The notes under the pieces: model-generated | What the model was told of the DNA's origin: nothing | The model's input: the letters and a program-made list of their open reading frames with translations, nothing else | Databases searched by the model: none | Position numbers and translations under genes: made by a program | Shown: one piece after another, positions 34,893 through 42,601 of the stretch | How the letters are laid out: each line of letters begins with the position of its first letter | How positions within the stretch are numbered: the first letter of the stretch is position 1 | Source: an uncultured Paracoccaceae bacterium | Lineage (GTDB): Bacteria > Pseudomonadota > Alphaproteobacteria > Rhodobacterales > Rhodobacteraceae | Length of the DNA: 45,382 nucleotides | Reading direction: 5' to 3' | Assembly (NCBI GenBank): GCA_937924905.1 | Contig: CALDUK010000059.1 | Location: 1-45,382 of the forward strand

Positions 34893-35222
34893 CTAGCCCA
34901 CCGCGTTCGAACGCTCAATATAGGCGCGTAATTCTTCGGCTTCGGTGCGCGAGGTGCGCAGGCCTTCCATGGCGGCTTCCAGTTCGGCTTCGGTCTGGCT
35001 GAGCTTGTTGGTCAGTTCCGCTTCGCGCTGTTGAAAATAGCTGGTGGTTTCGTCACGTTCTTCTTCGGCTTTGTGAAGTTCCTGCGCCATCTTGTCGAGG
35101 TCGTCCATGTCGGACCGGGTCACGCGGGTGATGCGGCTGACCAGCCAGTGGGCGAACCAGCCGGCGAGGAAGGCCATAAAAAGGATGGCTGCCGTTGCGG
35201 CGATGAATTCGGCTCCGTTCAT
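34893..35222 (-). CDS. Membrane-anchored coiled-coil protein, unknown function
   Basis: A 109-residue protein with one N-terminal membrane helix (FIAATAAILFMAFLAGWFAHWL) followed by a charged coiled coil from about residue 40 to the end, with heptad-like spacing and many Glu, Gln and Arg residues. Its ATG overlaps the stop of the OmpA-family gene by 4 bp (35219-35222), so the two are co-translated and may form an envelope complex. No family of known function is recognised; it resembles small proteins that brace the inner membrane to peptidoglycan-binding partners (inference). Confidence 0.7.
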   Translation of the reverse strand: MNGAEFIAATAAILFMAFLAGWFAHWLVSRITRVTRSDMDDLDKMAQELHKAEEERDETTSYFQQREAELTNKLSQTEAELEAAMEGLRTSRTEAEELRAYIERSNAVG

Positions 35223-37126
35223 TCTGTTGTCTCCACGCCGGCGTCTGCCGTTTCGTCTTCGGTTGCGTCGGTGTCCTGAGCGTCGTCGTCGTTGGCGCCC
35301 ACCAGTTGAAATTCGATCCTGCGGTTGGCTTCGCGGCCGTCTTCGGTTTCGTTATCCGCGATTGGTTTGGTTTCGCCATATCCGCGGGCGCTGAGGCCCG
35401 AGACCAGAACGCGGCGCGCCATGATAGCGTTCAGAACCGCATCGGCGCGGGCCTGGCTGAGTTGTTCGTTCATGACGTCGCGGCCCTGACTGTCAGTATG
35501 GCCGCCGATTTCAATCGGCACGCCCTGACAGTTGCGCAGCACCTCGGCGATGGCGTCGATTGTGTCCTGGGCGTCGTCTTCGATGTCGGTCGAGCCGGGT
35601 GCGAAGGTGATTTTGCGGGTGTTGCCGGTGTCGTTCAGCATCTGCACGCATTCTTCGGGTGTCGGGATTGAGGCCAGTTCATCGAGCTTTTCGGAATAGC
35701 TGACGTCAAGTTCATAGCGCGCGGCCCCGCCCAAAGTCGCGGACAACAGGCGGGTGATTTCGGCCTGGGCGTTTTCGTCGCCGGTCGCGCCCCGGATCGA
35801 GATTGTGTCTTCGGTGACATTGGCGACGCCATTGTGCAAACGCCCCAGCGCTTCCAGTGCGACGATGACGCGTTTGGGCCAGCCTTTTGGCACATCGGGA
35901 TTAAGCCGGGTTGCGGCATAGATCTTGTTGGCACCAAACTGAGCGGCGGCAAAGCTTTCGACGGCGGCCTTGGTTGTGGCATCGCCCAGACGGCCGCGCA
36001 GCTGGACCTGACCTTCGGGCGACCGGGTTGCCAGAAATTCAGCCGGAGCCGAGCTGCCCTGGGCCGGTGTTTCTGCAGGGCGCGGCAGGACAGCGTTTAG
36101 CGAGAACACGGGTGGCAGGGCCGCTTGCAGGTCGCCGACTGTGCGTTCGAACAGGCTTTCGCTGGTGGTTTCGGTGCCGACGATGGTGACGTCTGCGTTG
36201 GACAATGTGACAATGCCGCCTTCCAGCGCCGCAAGTGCGTTAAGCGCAGCCGCAGAGGCTTCGCCCCATTGGGTGGACGGTGTGCCGAGGCCAAGGATGC
36301 AGGATGATCCGCCCGTGATGCCCGCGTCATTTGCGGCTTTCCGGATTCTACCGAGGGCTGGTTCACTGTCGGCGGTACAGGCGTCGAAGCGGCGACCGTT
36401 TTCATCAATCACCGCGCGCAAGGTAAAGGGCGCGACCACAGGCCGGGGGGCGGTGATGTTCAGGGACAAACGGACCCCGTTGGGTTTGTTCCGTTCCAGC
36501 CGTTGTTCCAACCGTTCTTTGTCGTCCTGGCTTGCCGCCACGGCTTTGATCGTCAGGCGGCCCGGCGCGATCGAGATCTTTGAGCGCGGCAGGGTGTCGA
36601 GCACATCGATGCCGTAAGCCAGCGTCTGGGGCCAGCCTTCGGGCACGGGGAAATCCGCGACTTCCAGCAGATCGGACACCGAGGCGTCCCCGGCGATGGC
36701 TGTGACGCTGTCTGTTATGCTTTCTGGATCGGATTCGAGCGGTGCGAGGCCAATAAGCGAGATGCCGTCTTCGTTGTTCAGGATCTCAATCGAAAAGTCG
36801 GGTGCCTGAATGGCGGCGGCTGCGATGACATCCATACTGTCGATCAGGCGCGAGGCGTCAACAACGGTTCCGGCAACCGAAAGCGCTGCAAAACGGGTGG
36901 CTTCGTCGGGGGCGGTTCCTATCAGCTGCGCCGACAGACCATCGACCGTTACGTTCGTCCATTCATGTCCGGATTGGCTGAGCGCCAGGTTCAGATCGTT
37001 TTGCGTCACCGTTTCGATCCGGTCCTTGGCCCAGAACGCAACAGCGACACAGCCCGCCGCGGCCACGACGATGGCCAGAATGTGGGGCAAAAGGCTGGTT
37101 AAAATGGACGTGCGGGGATGTGCCAT
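35219..37126 (-). CDS. OmpA-family peptidoglycan-binding protein with repeated periplasmic modules
   Basis: A 635-residue envelope protein. A membrane helix at about 14-30 (HILAIVVAAAGCVAVAFWA) anchors it in the inner membrane. A long periplasmic region of several BON-like alpha/beta repeats follows (about 35-480). The C-terminal OmpA domain (about 505-615) holds FAPGSTDIEDDAQ, GGHTDSQG, LSQARADAV and GYGETKPIADN, the diaminopimelate-binding set. It thus tethers membrane to cell wall; a beta-barrel is absent. The role of the repeats is unknown. It is coupled to the downstream coiled-coil gene. Confidence 0.85.
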   Translation of the reverse strand: MAHPRTSILTSLLPHILAIVVAAAGCVAVAFWAKDRIETVTQNDLNLALSQSGHEWTNVTVDGLSAQLIGTAPDEATRFAALSVAGTVVDASRLIDSMDVIAAAAIQAPDFSIEILNNEDGISLIGLAPLESDPESITDSVTAIAGDASVSDLLEVADFPVPEGWPQTLAYGIDVLDTLPRSKISIAPGRLTIKAVAASQDDKERLEQRLERNKPNGVRLSLNITAPRPVVAPFTLRAVIDENGRRFDACTADSEPALGRIRKAANDAGITGGSSCILGLGTPSTQWGEASAAALNALAALEGGIVTLSNADVTIVGTETTSESLFERTVGDLQAALPPVFSLNAVLPRPAETPAQGSSAPAEFLATRSPEGQVQLRGRLGDATTKAAVESFAAAQFGANKIYAATRLNPDVPKGWPKRVIVALEALGRLHNGVANVTEDTISIRGATGDENAQAEITRLLSATLGGAARYELDVSYSEKLDELASIPTPEECVQMLNDTGNTRKITFAPGSTDIEDDAQDTIDAIAEVLRNCQGVPIEIGGHTDSQGRDVMNEQLSQARADAVLNAIMARRVLVSGLSARGYGETKPIADNETEDGREANRRIEFQLVGANDDDAQDTDATEDETADAGVETTE

Positions 37127-37161
37127 GGCGGATAGTTAATCTTTGCGACGCGGGGGCGCAA

Positions 37162-38118
37162 TCAAAGGACCAGCGCCAAGGCGAGAAATAGTACGGGGAT
37201 CAGCCCGGCATTCCTGTTTGAGCGGAAAACTCTGAGACAATTCTGGGGATCATCAATATGAAGCTGGCGGATTTGCCACGCCAAATGCCAGCCAAAGACC
37301 CAGACCCCGCCCAGTGCGAGCACAAGTTGAAGCGCATTTGCGCCGGGTGCAAGCGCCAGAATCAACCCGATTGTCAAAAGGACAACGCTGGCGATCATAA
37401 ACCATTTGAGCCAGCGCGCAGTGTCATCGCCGAACAGCCGGGCGGTGGATTTGACGCCGATCAGCGCGTCGTCATCCGTATCTTGATGGGCATAGATCGT
37501 GTCGTAGAAAAGCGTCCAGGCGATGCCGGCGGCATAGAGAAAAACCGGGGGCCAGCCAAGAGACCCGGTCGCGGCTGCCCAGGCCAGAAGCGCGCCCCAG
37601 TTGAACGCCAGCCCCAGAAAGGCCTGCGGCCACCAGGTGAATCGTTTGGCGAACGGGTATATACAGACAAGCGCCAGTGACGCGATGCCCAGCGCGATGG
37701 CGGTGCCGTTGAAGGTCAGAAGGATCAGAAAGGCAATCAGCGCCTGGACCACCATCCAGACCACAGCGCCCGTGACGGTGACCTGGCCCGAGGGGATCGG
37801 GCGCGAGCGGGTCCGTTCAACCGCGCCGTCAATGGTGCGGTCGGTTATGTCGTTCCAGGTGCAACCTGCCCCCCGCATCAGCCAAGCGCCAATCGCACAG
37901 CCGATGGCCAACCAGAGATGATGTGGGGTGAATGCGCCGTCCATCACGGCGGCTGTGCCAAGGCCCCAGTAACACGGGATCAGCAAAAGCCATGTGCCAA
38001 TCGGGCGATCTGCACGCGACAGCCGGAGATAGGGACGGGCCATGCGAGGTGCAAATCGGTCCACCCAATTGCCTTTGACGGCATCGGCCACTTGTCCCTC
38101 TGCGTTTGCCTGCGTCAT
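37162..38118 (-). CDS. ubiA: 4-hydroxybenzoate polyprenyltransferase UbiA
   Basis: A 318-residue integral membrane prenyltransferase that attaches the polyprenyl chain to 4-hydroxybenzoate, the first membrane step of ubiquinone synthesis. RADRPIGTWLLLIPCYWGL precedes the first aspartate motif NDITDRTIDGAVERTRSRP; the second, YAHQDTDDDALIGVKSTA, is also intact. About eight or nine hydrophobic helices are evident. ATG 38118 (MTQANAEGQ) is chosen over an ATG 31 codons upstream that lies within rsmE. It is divergent from rsmE with practically no intergenic DNA. ubiE and ubiB are elsewhere in the window. Confidence 0.95.
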   Translation of the reverse strand: MTQANAEGQVADAVKGNWVDRFAPRMARPYLRLSRADRPIGTWLLLIPCYWGLGTAAVMDGAFTPHHLWLAIGCAIGAWLMRGAGCTWNDITDRTIDGAVERTRSRPIPSGQVTVTGAVVWMVVQALIAFLILLTFNGTAIALGIASLALVCIYPFAKRFTWWPQAFLGLAFNWGALLAWAAATGSLGWPPVFLYAAGIAWTLFYDTIYAHQDTDDDALIGVKSTARLFGDDTARWLKWFMIASVVLLTIGLILALAPGANALQLVLALGGVWVFGWHLAWQIRQLHIDDPQNCLRVFRSNRNAGLIPVLFLALALVL

Positions 38119-38127
38119 ATGGGCCCC

Positions 38128-38850
38128 ATGAAGGCTGTGAAAGTCAGGTTGTATGTAGAGCACCCGCTGGGCGCGGGGCAATCGGTTCCTCTGTCGCGGG
38201 CGCAGGCGCATTATCTATTTGGCGTCATGCGGTTGGGGGTTGGCGATGCTGTTGCTGTTTTCAACGGGCAGGATGGTGCGTGGCGCGCCGAGATTGTTGA
38301 AGCGGGCAAGAAAGCCGGCGTTTTGCAATGTGTCTCAGCAAGCGCGCCGCAGCGTGATCCGCCTGATCTTTGGTTGATGTTCGCGCCGATCAAGAAAGCG
38401 CGCACGGATTTCATAGTTGAGAAAGCCGCCGAAATGGGCGCGGCGCGGATTGTGCCGGTGCAGACGGCCTTTACCAATGCCGAACGTATTCGGCGCGATC
38501 GTTTGCAGGCGCATGCCGTCGAAGCTACCGAGCAATGCGGCGGGACATTCGTGCCCGAGGTGGCCGAGATTGCGCGTCTTGACCGGATGCTGGACGCCTG
38601 GCCCGACGGGCGGCATTTGATGTTTTGCGATGAAATGCTGGCAGGCGCGGCGCAGGGTTTGCCCAAGCTGCCCGGCCCCTGGGCGATTTTGATCGGGCCG
38701 GAGGGCGGGTTTTCCGAAGCCGAACGCGCGCGGCTGCGCGGTATGGGGCATGCGGTATCGCTGGGGCCGCGCATTCTGCGGGCCGATACTGCGGCAGTTG
38801 CGGCGCTGACGCTTTGGCAAACGACGCTGGGGGATTGGGGGTCAGCATGA
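38128..38850 (+). CDS. rsmE: 16S rRNA (uracil-1498-N3)-methyltransferase RsmE
   Basis: A 240-residue SPOUT-class methyltransferase that modifies U1498 in the ribosomal decoding region. The N-terminal PUA-like domain begins KVRLYVEHPLGAGQ; the SPOUT knot shows LIGPEGGFSEAER and LGPRILRADTAAVAAL. Two in-frame ATGs, 38119 and 38128, are possible; the second gives the usual short N-terminus, and neither has a good ribosome site. The first would abut the ubiA start codon directly. The downstream gene overlaps the stop by 4 bp (ATGA). Confidence 0.93.
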   Translation: MKAVKVRLYVEHPLGAGQSVPLSRAQAHYLFGVMRLGVGDAVAVFNGQDGAWRAEIVEAGKKAGVLQCVSASAPQRDPPDLWLMFAPIKKARTDFIVEKAAEMGAARIVPVQTAFTNAERIRRDRLQAHAVEATEQCGGTFVPEVAEIARLDRMLDAWPDGRHLMFCDEMLAGAAQGLPKLPGPWAILIGPEGGFSEAERARLRGMGHAVSLGPRILRADTAAVAALTLWQTTLGDWGSA

Positions 38851-39371
38851 GCTTTATTCGGCCGGAAGCGGCGGATTTTCTGAAGAAATGGCGCGAGGCA
38901 TTGATTGCCGGGGTGATCCTTTTGGGGTCGCTTCAGGCCGCGTCCGCCACATCGGGCGTGATCAATGCGCTGGCCTGGGTGACGGCGTTGATCGGCGCGG
39001 CGTTGTTTGTGGAAGGGGTGCGGCGGGCACGGTTGCCACGTGACAGCGGTGGGGTCGGCGTTGTCGAAGTGGATGAACGCCAGATCACCTATCTTGGCCC
39101 GCTGGGGGGCGGTGCGTTGTCGATAAACGAATTGGCGCGGGTGAAGGTGAAGACCACCAATCTGGGGCCTGCGGCGTCGGATTTCTTTTGGGAATTTACC
39201 GACCGCGCGGGCCAGCGGTTGACCATTCCGGGCGATGCCGAAAACGCGGCCGCCTTGTTTGATGCGCTGACGGTTTTGCCGGGCGCGGATTACGAGGCGG
39301 TGATCAAAGCGTCGGGGTCAACCGAGAAAGGCGAGTTTCTGGTTTGGGATGGCGCGCGCGTGTCGTCTTGA
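38847..39371 (+). CDS. Predicted membrane protein, unknown function
   Basis: A 174-residue protein with two hydrophobic helices near the N-terminus (about 18-36 and 43-62) separated by a short loop, then a soluble domain of about 105 residues. That domain begins VVEVDERQITYLGPLGGGAL and has strands and charged turns resembling membrane-proximal PH-like domains, but I cannot assign a family. The ATG overlaps the rsmE stop by 4 bp, so expression is coupled to rsmE. An ATG 11 codons upstream lies inside rsmE and is rejected. gshA follows after 134 bp. Confidence 0.65.
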   Translation: MSFIRPEAADFLKKWREALIAGVILLGSLQAASATSGVINALAWVTALIGAALFVEGVRRARLPRDSGGVGVVEVDERQITYLGPLGGGALSINELARVKVKTTNLGPAASDFFWEFTDRAGQRLTIPGDAENAAALFDALTVLPGADYEAVIKASGSTEKGEFLVWDGARVSS

Positions 39372-39505
39372 CCAGATTGTGGTTTGGCCCTTTTTAACCT
39401 GTCTGGCCAGTTTAGGACTGTCTTGCAGAAACGCGCAGACGCCTTTGCATTGACTTCGCGGATCATCTGCGCAACCCCGTTGCGCGAACCTCAGGAGCGT
39501 ATTCT

Positions 39506-40876
39506 ATGTCCATTCCTCAGTCCGGCGGTGGGCCGATCGAACGCCATGAACAGCTGGCCGCGTATCTGGCGGATGGGTGCAAGCCCAAGGCGGATTGGCG
39601 GATCGGAACCGAGCATGAAAAGTTCGGCTACTGCAAAGACACGCTGAAACCGCTGCCCTATGACGGGCCCCGGTCGATCAAGGCGATGCTGGAAGGTTTG
39701 CGCGACCGGTATGGTTGGGCGCCTGTCGAGGAAGCGGGCAACATCATCGGGTTGCAGAAAGGCGCGGCCAATGTGTCGCTTGAGCCGGGCGGGCAACTGG
39801 AGCTGTCGGGCGCGCCGCTGGAGACGATCCATCAGACCTGTGACGAGGTGAATGAACATCTGCGCGAAGTGCAGGCGGTGGCCGATGATATCGGCGCGCG
39901 TTTCATCGGGCTGGGCGCTGCGCCGCATTGGACGCATGAAGATATGCCGCTGATGCCGAAAGGCCGGTACCTGTTGATGGACGGCTATATGCAAAAGGTT
40001 GGGGCGCTTGGCACGTCGATGATGCGCCGGACCTGTACGGTGCAGGTGAACCTCGATTTCGGGTCAGAGGCTGACATGGTGCAAAAGCTGCGCGTGGCGC
40101 TGGCCCTGCAGCCGGTCGCGACTGCGTTGTTTTCGAACTCGCCCTTCACAGAAGGCAAGCGGAACGGTCACAAATCGTGGCGGTCGCGCATCTGGCGCGA
40201 TCTGGACCCGGACCGGACGGGCATGTTGCCGTTTGTTTTCGATGACGGTTTCGGGTTTGAAGCCTGGGTCGAGTACGCGTTGGATGTGCCGATGTATTTT
40301 GTCTATCGCGACGGCGCGTATATTGACGCTTTGGGTATGTCGTTCCGTGATTTTCTGAACGGCGAATTGCCGGCTTTGCCCGGTGAAAAGCCGACCCTGT
40401 CGGATTGGGCGGATCATCTGACGACGCTGTTTCCCGAAGCACGCATCAAGAAGTTCATTGAAATGCGCGGCGCCGATGGTGGGCCGTGGCGGCGGCTTTG
40501 CGCGCTTCCGGCGTTTTGGGTTGGCTTGATGTATGACCAGTCTGCGCTGGATGCCGCGTGGGATCTGGTCAAGGGCTGGGACGCGGAAACACGCGATGCC
40601 TTGCGGGTCGCGGCGTCGGTTGATGGGCTTGCGGCCGAGGCTGGCGGGGTCAACATGCGCGCGCTTGCCACGCAGGTTGTCGCGATTGCCGACGCCGGAC
40701 TGAAGGCGCGTGCTTTTGAGGGTGCCGGTGGTCTGTTGCCGGACGAGACGCATTTTCTGAATGCGCTGAAAGAAACGCTGGAGACCGGGGAAACCCCCGC
40801 TGATGAGCTGATCCGGCGCTTTGACAGTGATTGGAATGGCGATGTGACGCGGGTTTTCGCCGAATACAGCTATTAG
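39506..40876 (+). CDS. gshA: Glutamate-cysteine ligase (plant/alphaproteobacterial type)
   Basis: A 456-residue enzyme for the first step of glutathione synthesis, joining glutamate and cysteine with ATP. It belongs to the plant-like GCS2 class of alphaproteobacteria rather than the E. coli class: WRIGTEHEKFGY near residue 31 holds the metal-binding glutamates, and SLEPGGQLELSGAP, GLGAAPHWT and RRTCTVQVNLDF are characteristic. The ATG follows AGGAG by 10 bases. The 134-bp gap upstream contains a TTGACT that may be a -35 box but no convincing -10. Apparently a single-gene unit. Confidence 0.94.
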   Translation: MSIPQSGGGPIERHEQLAAYLADGCKPKADWRIGTEHEKFGYCKDTLKPLPYDGPRSIKAMLEGLRDRYGWAPVEEAGNIIGLQKGAANVSLEPGGQLELSGAPLETIHQTCDEVNEHLREVQAVADDIGARFIGLGAAPHWTHEDMPLMPKGRYLLMDGYMQKVGALGTSMMRRTCTVQVNLDFGSEADMVQKLRVALALQPVATALFSNSPFTEGKRNGHKSWRSRIWRDLDPDRTGMLPFVFDDGFGFEAWVEYALDVPMYFVYRDGAYIDALGMSFRDFLNGELPALPGEKPTLSDWADHLTTLFPEARIKKFIEMRGADGGPWRRLCALPAFWVGLMYDQSALDAAWDLVKGWDAETRDALRVAASVDGLAAEAGGVNMRALATQVVAIADAGLKARAFEGAGGLLPDETHFLNALKETLETGETPADELIRRFDSDWNGDVTRVFAEYSY

Positions 40877-40951
40877 GGCGCATATAGTTGCGGCTTACGC
40901 GCCACACTCAAGACTTTGTGATCAGACCCAGACTTGCCCGGTAGCGTGGAG

Positions 40952-40960
40952 TTATCCACA
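40952..40960 (+). promoter_or_regulatory. Perfect DnaA-box sequence in the gshA-pyrB intergenic region
   Basis: TTATCCACA, the strict high-affinity DnaA box, occurs once, in the 217-bp gap before pyrB. No second copy or AT-rich unwinding stretch is nearby, so it is not an origin. The rest of the gap has a weak GGCGC/GCGCC dyad after the gshA stop (40877-40903) and a TATACA element just before pyrB. Confidence 0.35.
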
Positions 40961-41080
40961 AGGGAGAGGCTGCAGTCGGGGGTGTCGCGCGCGTTGCGTG
41001 CAAGTGTGTGGTGTATCGGTTTTGCGGAGCGTTCGCTCTCGATTGCGGTGACATCTATTTCCCATGCCGGAAAGCTGGCC

Positions 41081-41086
41081 TATACA
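41081..41086 (+). promoter_or_regulatory. Possible -10 box placing the pyrB mRNA start at its ATG
   Basis: TATACA ends 7 bases before the pyrB ATG, and no Shine-Dalgarno occurs between them. If used as a -10 box, transcription would begin at or next to the A of the ATG, giving a leaderless mRNA. The matching -35 (TTTCCC, 17 bp upstream) is poor, so confidence is low. Confidence 0.25.
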
Positions 41087-41093
41087 GCTGCCT

Positions 41094-42050
41094 ATGAGCT
41101 TTCGCGCACGCCATCTTCTTGGAATCGAACATCTTGCACCGGATGAAATCACGACGCTTTTGGACGTCGCCGACAGCTATGCGGCGCTGAACCGTAGCGA
41201 TACCAAGCATGCCACCGCATTGCAGGGCCTGACGCAGATCAACATGTTTTTTGAGGCGTCCACCCGGACCCAGGCCAGTTTTGAACTGGCGGGCAAGCGG
41301 TTGGGTGCGGATGTGATGAACATGCAAATGCAGGCGTCGTCGCTGAAGAAAGGTGAGACGCTGATCGACACGGCTTTGACGCTGAACGCGATGCACCCCG
41401 ATTTGCTGGTTGTGCGACATTCGCAATCGGGCGCGGTCAGCCTGCTGGCGGAAAAGGTGAATTGCGCTGTGTTGAACGCCGGTGACGGGCGGCATGAGCA
41501 CCCGACGCAAGCGTTGCTGGATGCGCTTACCATTCGCCGGTCGAAGGACCGGTTGCACCGGTTGACCATCGCGATTTGCGGGGACATCGCCCACAGCCGG
41601 GTTGCCCGGTCGAACATCCATCTGTTGGGCAAGATGGAAAACCGGGTTCGGCTTATTGGACCGCCCACCCTAATGCCAAGCCAGGCTGCTGAATGGGGCG
41701 TTGAGGTTTATCATGATATGCAGGCCGGTCTGAAGGACGCCGACGTTGTGATGATGCTTCGGCTTCAGAAAGAACGGATGGATGGGGCGTTTATTCCGTC
41801 GGAACGGGAGTATTTCCATCGCTATGGGCTGGACGCTGCAAAGCTGGCCCATGCCAAGGATGATGCGATTGTTATGCATCCCGGCCCGATGAACCGCGGC
41901 GTCGAGATCGACGGCAATATCGCAGACGATATCAACCGGTCGGTCATTCAGGATCAGGTCGAGATGGGCGTCGCGGTACGTATGGCCGCGATGGATTTGC
42001 TGGCGCGCAATTTGCGCGCGCGCCGGGCTGACACCAGCGTGATGGTATAG
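41094..42050 (+). CDS. pyrB: Aspartate carbamoyltransferase catalytic subunit
   Basis: A 318-residue enzyme of pyrimidine synthesis forming carbamoyl aspartate. The carbamoyl-phosphate loop [19 protein letters not shown] (near 52-70), [10 protein letters not shown] (near 135-144) and [12 protein letters not shown] (near 264-275) are all present. No pyrI regulatory subunit is adjacent; instead an unknown membrane protein and a dihydroorotase-like protein without active-site residues follow closely. This is the arrangement of class A transcarbamoylases, where such a pseudo-enzyme is required for assembly. ATG 41094 ([10 protein letters not shown]) is preferred to the upstream in-frame ATG at 41064. 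Confidence 0.95.
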   Translation: MSFRARHLLGIEHLAPDEITTLLDVADSYAALNRSDTKHATALQGLTQINMFFEASTRTQASFELAGKRLGADVMNMQMQASSLKKGETLIDTALTLNAMHPDLLVVRHSQSGAVSLLAEKVNCAVLNAGDGRHEHPTQALLDALTIRRSKDRLHRLTIAICGDIAHSRVARSNIHLLGKMENRVRLIGPPTLMPSQAAEWGVEVYHDMQAGLKDADVVMMLRLQKERMDGAFIPSEREYFHRYGLDAAKLAHAKDDAIVMHPGPMNRGVEIDGNIADDINRSVIQDQVEMGVAVRMAAMDLLARNLRARRADTSVMV

Positions 42051-42055
42051 GGCGT

Positions 42056-42589
42056 ATGACGGACCCGTTTGTCGTTCATTCGTCTGAACGCGGGGTCGTC
42101 CGGGTGTTTACCACTGACCTGGATGCGGAAAGTGGTGCGGCGATTACGCCGGAAAATGCACAGAAACTTTTGGGCGATGGTCTGGAGTTGGATGCCAAAT
42201 GGGTCGAGGTTTTTCCGTCGCAATCCATCGCGCCCATTGGTTTGGCGGGGTATCTGCAAGATGGGTATGGCGTGCCGAAAGAACAGCTGGATGGCACGGT
42301 TGCGGCCTTGGATGCGCTGACCGGTTTGATTGTGCTGGTCGGTTCGAACGCGTTTCGGGGCCAGGCCGTGACGCTTGATCCGAAGCCCGGGTTGCGGTTT
42401 GTGGGCTTGTTCAGCGAACCCCGGCCTGACCCGCCTGTGCGCATGCCCGGTGCGGACACAGCCGAAGGTGTTGTTGCGCCAAGCCAGCCGGTGTCCCCGC
42501 CCGTTCAGACGCCGCGCGGGCCCGCCTGGCCGCTTGTTTTGGGTGCGCTGCTGGTCGCGGCGGGTCTTGTGCTTTTCGTGGTTCTCTGA
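42056..42589 (+). CDS. Tail-anchored membrane protein of unknown function in the pyr operon
   Basis: A 177-residue protein with a soluble alpha/beta region (about 1-120), a proline-rich linker (about 122-153), and one C-terminal membrane helix (WPLVLGALLVAAGLVLFVVL). Such a layout places the soluble part in the cytoplasm. It starts 5 bp after pyrB and ends 12 bp before the pseudo-dihydroorotase, so it belongs to the same transcript. No known domain was recognised. By position it might recruit the transcarbamoylase complex to the membrane, a pure guess from context. Confidence 0.7.
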   Translation: MTDPFVVHSSERGVVRVFTTDLDAESGAAITPENAQKLLGDGLELDAKWVEVFPSQSIAPIGLAGYLQDGYGVPKEQLDGTVAALDALTGLIVLVGSNAFRGQAVTLDPKPGLRFVGLFSEPRPDPPVRMPGADTAEGVVAPSQPVSPPVQTPRGPAWPLVLGALLVAAGLVLFVVL

Positions 42590-42601
42590 CACCTGACGGT
42601 T

